Shown here: in pieces, positions 58,185 through 64,000 of the stretch
Numbering within the stretch: position 1 is the first letter of the stretch
Layout of the letters: each line of letters begins with the position of its first letter
Source of the DNA: Citrobacter youngae
Lineage (GTDB): Bacteria > Pseudomonadota > Gammaproteobacteria > Enterobacterales > Enterobacteriaceae
Length of the DNA stretch: 64,000 nt
Direction: 5' to 3'
Assembly: GCF_003818115.1 (NCBI RefSeq)
Contig: NZ_RPOI01000005.1
Coordinates: 1-64,000, forward strand
Program-made: the position numbers and the translations under genes
The notes under the pieces: model-generated
What the model was told of the DNA's origin: nothing
Databases searched by the model: none
Seen by the model: the letters and a program-made list of their open reading frames with translations, nothing else

Positions 58185-59786
58185 ATGCAAACAGCACAAC
58201 GGATCATTCAAAACTATCGCCGTAATCGCTTAATCGTCTGCACAATATGTGCACTACTGACGCTCATCCTCACATTAACGGTCCGATTTATTTCGGAGCG
58301 TAATATAAATCACCGTTACACCGTCACCTTTGCTAATCATGCCGTAGAGGCACTGGATGATGTGCTGCTCCCACTGCAGGCCGGGCGCGATATACTGCTC
58401 CCGTTGATTGGTCTTCCCTGCTCTGTGGCGCGTTTACCTTTGAGCAAGCATGCTGCCAGGCTACAAACAGTGCGCTCTATCAGTCTGATTCAGGGGGGGA
58501 TTCTTTATTGCTCCAGTATCTTTGGCTATCGCAATGTGCCTATCCGCCAAATTCAACCTGAATTACCGAGCCGGGAGGCGCAACTGCTGTTGTCCACCGA
58601 CCATTCGCTGATTAAAGGTAGTCCCATTCTGACGCAGTGGTATCCGGCCTCCGCGGATGGCGAAAATGGGGTGCTGGAAATCGTCAATATTGATTTATTA
58701 TCGACCATGCTGCTGGAACCCCAGCCACCGCAAATCACCAACGCCAGTTTAACCGTCGGCAACCGCCACCTGCTCTACGGACAAGGTGTTGTCGAGACCT
58801 TGCCTGCACTGAACGATGAAAAACGTTATCAGCTTTCATCGCAACATTTTCCCTTCACGATCAGCGTCACCGGCCCTGGCGCCAGTGAATTGGCGATAAA
58901 ACATCTGCCGACACAACTGCCGCTGGCGGTGATCCTGAGCCTGTTGGTGGGATACCTTGCCTGGCTGGCAACCGCCAGCAGAATGAGTTTTTCCTGGGAG
59001 ATTAATCTGGCTCTCGCGGCACACGAGTTCGAGTTGTTTTGTCAGCCACTGCTGAACGCGCAGACCCAGCAATGTATGGGTGTAGAAATTCTGTTGCGCT
59101 GGAACAACCCACGTCAGGGCTGGATTTCGCCGGAAGTGTTTATTCCTATCGCCGAAGAGCACAACCTGATTGTCCCTCTTACCCGTCATGTCATCGCAGA
59201 AACCATTCAGCAACGACACGTTTTTCCGATGAGTAGCCAGTTTCATATCGGTATCAATGTTGCCGCCAGCCATTTCCGCCACGGTACGCTGTTAAAAGAC
59301 CTTAATCAGTACTGGTTCAGCCAGCATCCCATCCAGCAACTGGTTATAGAACTGACCGAACGCGATGCCTTACTGGATGTGGATTATCGGATCGTGCGCG
59401 AGTTGAATCGCCTCGGCGTTAAGCTGGCGATTGACGATTTTGGTACCGGAAACAGCTCGCTTTCCTGGCTGGAAAAATTGCGCCCGGATGTGCTGAAAAT
59501 TGATAAATCATTTACTTCGGCGATCGGAACCGACGCCGTGAATTCAACCGTCACAGACATCATTATCGCGCTGGGAAAAAGGCTGAATATCGAACTGGTG
59601 GCTGAAGGCGTAGAAACGCAGGCACAGGCGCAGCATTTACGCCGTCATGGCGTACATATCTTGCAGGGTTTTTTGTATGCCAAGCCGATGCCGCTTCGTG
59701 ATTTTCCCAAATGGCTGGCGGGCAGCACGCCGCCACCCGCCAGGCATAACGGGCACCATATCATGCCCATTATGCCATTTCGCTAA
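58185..59786 (+). CDS. yoaD: CSS-motif EAL-domain c-di-GMP phosphodiesterase YoaD
   Basis: Inner-membrane enzyme degrading c-di-GMP; 533 residues. Membrane helix at about 17-36, a periplasmic CSS-type sensing domain (LPCSVARLPL, about 40-240), a second helix at about 243-260, then the cytoplasmic EAL domain. Catalytic signatures: VEILLRW (EIL in place of EAL but Glu and Arg kept), NVAASHF, ELTERDALLD, IDDFGTGNSSLSWL, LKIDKSFT and VAEGVETQAQ. Residues for metal and base are present, so activity is expected. DsbA/DsbB-type redox control is known for CSS proteins. The frame fits the E. coli protein. Confidence 0.93.
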   Translation: MQTAQRIIQNYRRNRLIVCTICALLTLILTLTVRFISERNINHRYTVTFANHAVEALDDVLLPLQAGRDILLPLIGLPCSVARLPLSKHAARLQTVRSISLIQGGILYCSSIFGYRNVPIRQIQPELPSREAQLLLSTDHSLIKGSPILTQWYPASADGENGVLEIVNIDLLSTMLLEPQPPQITNASLTVGNRHLLYGQGVVETLPALNDEKRYQLSSQHFPFTISVTGPGASELAIKHLPTQLPLAVILSLLVGYLAWLATASRMSFSWEINLALAAHEFELFCQPLLNAQTQQCMGVEILLRWNNPRQGWISPEVFIPIAEEHNLIVPLTRHVIAETIQQRHVFPMSSQFHIGINVAASHFRHGTLLKDLNQYWFSQHPIQQLVIELTERDALLDVDYRIVRELNRLGVKLAIDDFGTGNSSLSWLEKLRPDVLKIDKSFTSAIGTDAVNSTVTDIIIALGKRLNIELVAEGVETQAQAQHLRRHGVHILQGFLYAKPMPLRDFPKWLAGSTPPPARHNGHHIMPIMPFR

Positions 59787-59792
59787 CCCCGT

Positions 59793-61352
59793 TTACTCGT
59801 CTTCGTCGTGAGCGGGTTGTTCTTTAACAATGCGAACTAAATCCACACGATAGTCATTGGCTTCGACAATCGTAATGCTCAGCGGTGCAACCTCAATAAC
59901 ATCACCTACACGCGGGATGTGACCGTTAGCCGCAATCACCAGCCCTGCTACGGTGGCGATGTCTTCGTCCTCATCCACCAGCGTATCCACGTCCAGCGCC
60001 TGTTGCAGCGCGTGCAGATCGGTTCCCCCTTTCACCAACCAGCCACCGGCGTCAGCAATGATTTCAGGGGTTTCGTCGGCGTCCGGGAATTCACCTGCGA
60101 TCGCTTCTAATACGTCCAGCGGTGTTACCAGCCCCTGCACCACACCAAATTCGTTAGTGACGATGACAAAGCTACCGCGGGCACGACGCAGCACGCCTAG
60201 CAGATTAATCGGGTCGAGCGTTTCCGGGACGACAATTGCCGGCGAGGCAGACGCAATCGCTGCAACATCCACACCGTCTTCCAGCGCCACCAGCAGCTCT
60301 TTAGCACGCACGATACCGATAATTTCATCAAGTTCACCGCGACACACCGGGAACAGGCTGTGTGGAGAAGAAAGCAACTGTTCACGAATTTCCGCTACGC
60401 TCAGATCGGCGTCGACCCAACTAATTTCACCACGAGGTGTCATGATGCCGCGTAATGAACGGGATGCCAGTGAGAGAACACCGTTGATCATATAGCGTTC
60501 TTCTTCCACAAACGCGCCTTCCGGGACCGGAACAGGAACCGGATTGTCGGATTCCATCTGCACGCTGGCCTGACGTTTACCCCCCATCAGACGCAAGATT
60601 GCATCCGCAGTCCGCGCACGCAGCGGCAGAGTCGACTGGTGGCGAATAAAGTTACGACGGGCAATCTGGTTAAACAGTTCGATGATAATTGAAAAGCCAA
60701 TCGCCGCATACAGATAGCCTTTCGGAATGTGGAAGCCAAACCCTTCGGCAACCAGGCTCAAACCGATCATCAGCAGGAAGCTCAGACACAGCACCACCAC
60801 CGTCGGATGTTGGTTCACAAATCGCGTCAGCGGCTTCGATGCCAGCAGCATCACCGCCATCGCAATAACCACCGCCGCCATCATCACCGGCAGATGGTTG
60901 ACCATACCGACTGCAGTAATGACCGCATCCAGTGAGAACACCGCATCGAGGATAACAATCTGCGTCACCACGACCCAGAAGCTCGCATAGCCTTTTGACT
61001 GCCCGGTATCATGTTCACGGTTTTCCAGCCGCTCATGCAGCTCTGTCGTAGCCTTGAACAAGAGGAAGATACCCCCCAGCAGCATAATCAGATCTCGCCC
61101 GGAAAACGCGTAGTCCATGACCGTAAACAGCGGTTTTGTCAGCGTCACCATCCACGAAATCACGGACAACAAGCCCAGACGCATAATCAGCGCCAGTGAC
61201 AAACCAATGAGGCGCGCTTTATCTCGCTGTTTCGGTGGCAGCTTATCGGCAAGAATTGCAATGAAGACCAGGTTATCGATACCCAGAACAATTTCGAGAA
61301 CAACAAGCGTGAGCAAACCCACCCAAATCTGCGGGTCCATTAAGAGTTCCAT
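59793..61352 (-). CDS. yoaE: TerC/CorC-type inner-membrane protein YoaE
   Basis: 519 residues. N-terminal TerC domain with seven or so membrane helices ([45 protein letters not shown]; the acidic residues in helices 1 and 4 resemble metal sites), then two CBS domains ([30 protein letters not shown]) and a C-terminal CorC/HlyC domain ([37 protein letters not shown]). Probably metal export or homeostasis; function not proven. Confidence 0.93.
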   Translation of the reverse strand: MELLMDPQIWVGLLTLVVLEIVLGIDNLVFIAILADKLPPKQRDKARLIGLSLALIMRLGLLSVISWMVTLTKPLFTVMDYAFSGRDLIMLLGGIFLLFKATTELHERLENREHDTGQSKGYASFWVVVTQIVILDAVFSLDAVITAVGMVNHLPVMMAAVVIAMAVMLLASKPLTRFVNQHPTVVVLCLSFLLMIGLSLVAEGFGFHIPKGYLYAAIGFSIIIELFNQIARRNFIRHQSTLPLRARTADAILRLMGGKRQASVQMESDNPVPVPVPEGAFVEEERYMINGVLSLASRSLRGIMTPRGEISWVDADLSVAEIREQLLSSPHSLFPVCRGELDEIIGIVRAKELLVALEDGVDVAAIASASPAIVVPETLDPINLLGVLRRARGSFVIVTNEFGVVQGLVTPLDVLEAIAGEFPDADETPEIIADAGGWLVKGGTDLHALQQALDVDTLVDEDEDIATVAGLVIAANGHIPRVGDVIEVAPLSITIVEANDYRVDLVRIVKEQPAHDEDE

Positions 61353-61812
61353 GACAAGCTCCTGCTTAAGGAATGATCAAACTGCGCCCTGAACATCTCA
61401 GGCGTTAAAGCAATATGCAGATAAAGTTTGTGGCAAAAAGTGCCAAACTGACAGGCTTGATACGGCCTAAAGGTGAAATGACGTCGGTGACGATCCATAT
61501 GGTGGGCTACTGCCCTATACTCCTGAGTAATTAAACAGATGCTAAACATAACAGAGACAACCGGTTTTTAGCAAAGATTTACCTTCCTTTGCAATAAGTT
61601 GTTTCGGAGATATTTCACCCTTCGAAATTTCTTCTGATCGGAAGTTAAATTACGGATCTTCATCACATAAAATATTTTTTCGATATCTAAAATAATTCAC
61701 GAAAATCATAGGTTTTTCTTTGTAACCCTTATCTGAATCGATTCGATTGCGGACGAGCGATTCAAAATGCATCTTCACGTTGATGTGTTAACGATAATAA
61801 AGGAGGTAGCAA
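61353..61812. other. yoaE-manX divergent regulatory region
   Basis: 460 bases without a gene. The manX side is AT-rich and holds a possible CRP site, a possible Mlc/NagC-type region (about 61675-61707, TTTTTTCGATATCTAAAATA then AATTCACGAAAAT) and a leader dyad (TGAATCG at 61734-61740, CGATTCA at 61758-61764). In E. coli manXYZ is activated by cAMP-CRP and repressed by Mlc. Confidence 0.5.
61652..61667 (+). promoter_or_regulatory. Possible CRP site upstream of manX
   Basis: ACGGA-N6-TCACA: the right half is perfect, the left half has two of five bases. Position and known control of manXYZ support it; by sequence alone it is weak. Confidence 0.4.
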
Positions 61813-62775
61813 GTGACCATTGCTATTGTAATAGGCACACATGGTTGGGCTGCAGAGCAGTTACTTAAAACAGCAGAGATGTTGTTAGGCGAGCAGGAAA
61901 ACGTCGGCTGGATCGATTTCGTTCCAGGCGAAAATGCCGAAACGCTGATTGAAAAGTATAACGCTCAGTTGGCAAAACTGGATACCAGTAAAGGCGTGCT
62001 GTTTCTCGTTGACACATGGGGAGGCAGCCCGTTTAACGCTGCGAGCCGCATTGTTGTCGATAAAGAGCATTATGAAGTTATCGCAGGCGTGAACATTCCC
62101 ATGCTGGTAGAAACCTTCATGGCGCGTGACGACAACCCCAGCTTCGATGAATTAGTCGCACTGGCCGTTGAAACCGGTAGCGAAGGCGTAAAAGCGCTGA
62201 AAGCTAAACCTGTTGAAAAAGCCGCACCTGCCCCCGTCGCAGCACCTAAGGCAGCGGCACCCGCGAAACCGATGGGCCCGAACGACTATATGCAGATCGG
62301 CCTCGCACGTATCGATGACCGTTTAATCCATGGTCAGGTGGCAACTCGCTGGACCAAAGAAACAAACGTAACGCGCATTATCGTCGTCAGTGATGAAGTT
62401 GCTGCTGATACCGTGCGTAAGACGTTGCTGACTCAGGTCGCACCGCCAGGCGTTACCGCACATGTGGTTGATGTCGCGAAAATGATCCGCGTCTATAACA
62501 ACCCGAAATACGCCGGTGAGCGTGTAATGCTGCTGTTCACCAACCCGACCGATGTAGAACGCATCGTTGAAGGTGGCGTAAAAATTACCTCTGTTAACAT
62601 TGGCGGCATGGCATTCCGCCAGGGGAAAACGCAGGTAAACAACGCGATTTCGGTGGATGAAAAAGACATCGAAGCCTTCAAGAAACTCAACGAACGCGGT
62701 ATTGAGCTCGAAGCCCGTAAGGTTTCTACCGATCAGAAACTGAAAATGATGGATTTGATTGCCAAGGCGAAATAA
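61813..62775 (+). CDS. manX: Mannose PTS EIIAB component
   Basis: Cytoplasmic phosphotransfer protein of the mannose/glucose/hexosamine PTS. 320 residues from a GTG start (TIAIVIGTHGWAAEQLLK) after AAAGGAGGT, as in E. coli. EIIA domain with His10, an Ala/Pro linker (PAPVAAPKAAAPAKPMGP, about 138-156), and EIIB domain with His173 (RIDDRLIHGQVATRW). First gene of manXYZ. Confidence 0.96.
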   Translation: MTIAIVIGTHGWAAEQLLKTAEMLLGEQENVGWIDFVPGENAETLIEKYNAQLAKLDTSKGVLFLVDTWGGSPFNAASRIVVDKEHYEVIAGVNIPMLVETFMARDDNPSFDELVALAVETGSEGVKALKAKPVEKAAPAPVAAPKAAAPAKPMGPNDYMQIGLARIDDRLIHGQVATRWTKETNVTRIIVVSDEVAADTVRKTLLTQVAPPGVTAHVVDVAKMIRVYNNPKYAGERVMLLFTNPTDVERIVEGGVKITSVNIGGMAFRQGKTQVNNAISVDEKDIEAFKKLNERGIELEARKVSTDQKLKMMDLIAKAK

Positions 62776-62833
62776 CCACCTGGCATTTACTTAGTTTTCA
62801 CACTTAAGTCTGTATAGCAATAGGAGAAGTACA

Positions 62834-63634
62834 ATGGAGATTACCACTCTTCAGATTGTGCTGGTGTTCATCGTCGCATGTATCGCGGGTATGGAGTCGG
62901 TACTCGATGAATTTCAGTTCCACCGTCCATTGGTGGCCTGTACGCTGATTGGTGCCGTTCTCGGGGATATGAAAACCGGTATTATCATCGGTGGTACCCT
63001 GGAAATGATCGCTCTGGGCTGGATGAACATCGGTGCTGCGGTTGCGCCTGATGCTGCACTGGCTTCCATTATCTCTACCGTTCTGGTTATTGCGGGTCAC
63101 CAAAGTATCGGTGCAGGTATCGCGCTGGCGATACCACTGGCAGCAGCAGGCCAGGTTCTGACCATTATCGTTCGTACCATCACCGTAGCATTCCAGCACG
63201 CGGCGGATAAGGCGGCCGAAAACGGCAACCTGACGGCGCTCTCCTGGCTGCACGTTTCCTCCCTGTTCCTGCAGGCTATGCGTATCGCTATCCCGGCGGT
63301 AATCGTAGCGATTTCTGTTGGTACCAGTGAAGTTCAGAGCATGCTTAATGCCATTCCGGAAGTCGTGACCGGCGGCCTGAACATCGCAGGCGGTATGATC
63401 GTGGTGGTTGGTTATGCGATGGTCATCAACATGATGCGCGCAGGCTACCTGATGCCATTCTTCTACCTCGGTTTCGTCACCGCGGCATTTACTAACTTCA
63501 ACCTGGTTGCTCTGGGTGTGATTGGCGCAGTAATGGCGATCCTCTACATTCAGCTGAGCCCGAAATATAACCGCGTAGCCGGTGCGCCTGCTGCGGCGGC
63601 TGGCAATAACGATCTCGATAACGAACTGGACTAG
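62834..63634 (+). CDS. manY: Mannose PTS EIIC component
   Basis: Inner-membrane transport subunit; 266 residues, about six membrane helices. Start (MEITTLQIVLVFIVACIAGMESVLDEFQFHRPLVACTLIGAVLGD) after AGGAG. Family stretches GGTLEMIALGWMNIGAAVAPDAALASI and GYLMPFFYLGFVTAAF. In E. coli the ManYZ complex is also a route for lambda DNA and a target of several bacteriocins. Confidence 0.96.
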   Translation: MEITTLQIVLVFIVACIAGMESVLDEFQFHRPLVACTLIGAVLGDMKTGIIIGGTLEMIALGWMNIGAAVAPDAALASIISTVLVIAGHQSIGAGIALAIPLAAAGQVLTIIVRTITVAFQHAADKAAENGNLTALSWLHVSSLFLQAMRIAIPAVIVAISVGTSEVQSMLNAIPEVVTGGLNIAGGMIVVVGYAMVINMMRAGYLMPFFYLGFVTAAFTNFNLVALGVIGAVMAILYIQLSPKYNRVAGAPAAAAGNNDLDNELD

Positions 63635-63646
63635 CAGGTGAGCGAA

Positions 63647-64000
63647 ATGGTTGATATGACTAAAACTACCACCGAGAAAAAACTCACTCCGAGTGACATT
63701 CGTGGCGTGTTCATTCGTTCTAACCTGTTTCAGGGTTCATGGAACTTCGAACGTATGCAGGCGCTGGGCTTCTGTTTCTCCATGGTACCGGCTATTCGCC
63801 GCTTGTATCCGGAAAACAACGACGCCCGTAAGCAAGCTATCAAGCGTCACCTGGAATTCTTTAACACCCATCCCTATGTAGCGGCACCGGTTCTGGGCGT
63901 TACACTGGCAATGGAAGAACAGCGTGCGAATGGCGCAGAGATTGACGATGGTGCTATCAACGGTATCAAAGTTGGTCTGATGGGACCGCTGGCAGGCGTG
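63647..64000 (+). CDS. manZ: Mannose PTS EIID component, partial
   Basis: The first 118 codons of manZ; the gene runs past the window end. It reads MVDMTKTTTEKKLTPSDIRG, then FIRSNLFQGSWNFERMQALG and GAEIDDGAINGIKVGLMGPL, the standard EIID N-terminus. The ATG at 63647 is chosen; a GTG three codons earlier (63638) is possible. It lies 12 bases after manY. Confidence 0.95.
   Translation, partial: MVDMTKTTTEKKLTPSDIRGVFIRSNLFQGSWNFERMQALGFCFSMVPAIRRLYPENNDARKQAIKRHLEFFNTHPYVAAPVLGVTLAMEEQRANGAEIDDGAINGIKVGLMGPLAGV

Overview
The window is a chromosomal segment of an enterobacterium, most likely a Citrobacter or a close relative. The proteins from dhaK to manZ are close to their E. coli and Salmonella counterparts, and the order dha-treA-ymgE-ycgR-emtA-ldcA-cvrA-dadXA-ycgB-fadR-nhaB-dsbB-ycgNML-minCDE is the enteric backbone. 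The min operon lies next to the dmlR/yea cluster, rnd and fadD; in E. coli K-12 these two blocks are far apart. The genus is inferred from remembered family sequences and gene order only.

Layout. (1) 1-11630 is accessory: a decayed IS3-family element, a compact four-gene Csu-type (spore coat U domain) chaperone-usher pilus operon, a glutamate dehydrogenase gene, and an unnamed two-gene module at 7345-11354. That module encodes a membrane-anchored protein with a HEPN RNase-type motif and a 716-residue partner with two C-terminal membrane segments; it is the best candidate here for an undescribed system. (2) 11631-16726 holds dhaKLM (PTS-dependent dihydroxyacetone kinase) and periplasmic trehalase treA; dhaR, the usual divergent regulator, is absent. 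(3) 16827-23316 is a six-gene metal-uptake operon: periplasmic binding protein, permease, ATPase, SAM methyltransferase, ModD-like phosphoribosyltransferase-fold protein and TonB-dependent receptor. A near-consensus ModE box precedes it, which ties it to molybdate or tungstate. (4) 23358-39616 is conserved backbone: c-di-GMP brake YcgR with a FliA promoter, murein recycling (emtA, ldcA), K+/H+ antiport (cvrA), D-alanine catabolism (dadAX), SpoVR family, fadR, nhaB, dsbB, a DUF1971 gene under an NsrR-type palindrome, ycgNML and minCDE. (5) 39702-47325 is a carnitine-to-pyruvate block: DmlR, D-malate dehydrogenase, BCCT carrier, Rieske oxygenase YeaW, an aldehyde dehydrogenase and reductase YeaX. 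(6) 47374-64000 is backbone again: rnd, fadD, yeaY, tsaB, yoaA, yoaB, yoaH, pabB, nudL, sdaA, yoaD, yoaE, and manXYZ, with manZ cut by the window end.

Working together: YeaV would import a carnitine-type substrate; YeaW/YeaX cleave it to trimethylamine and malic semialdehyde; the aldehyde dehydrogenase would give D-malate, which DmlA turns into pyruvate. The TonB receptor, binding protein and ABC transporter form one route across both membranes, with two extra enzymes that could make or process a metal-binding ligand.

No tRNA, rRNA, CRISPR array or intact mobile element was recognised.
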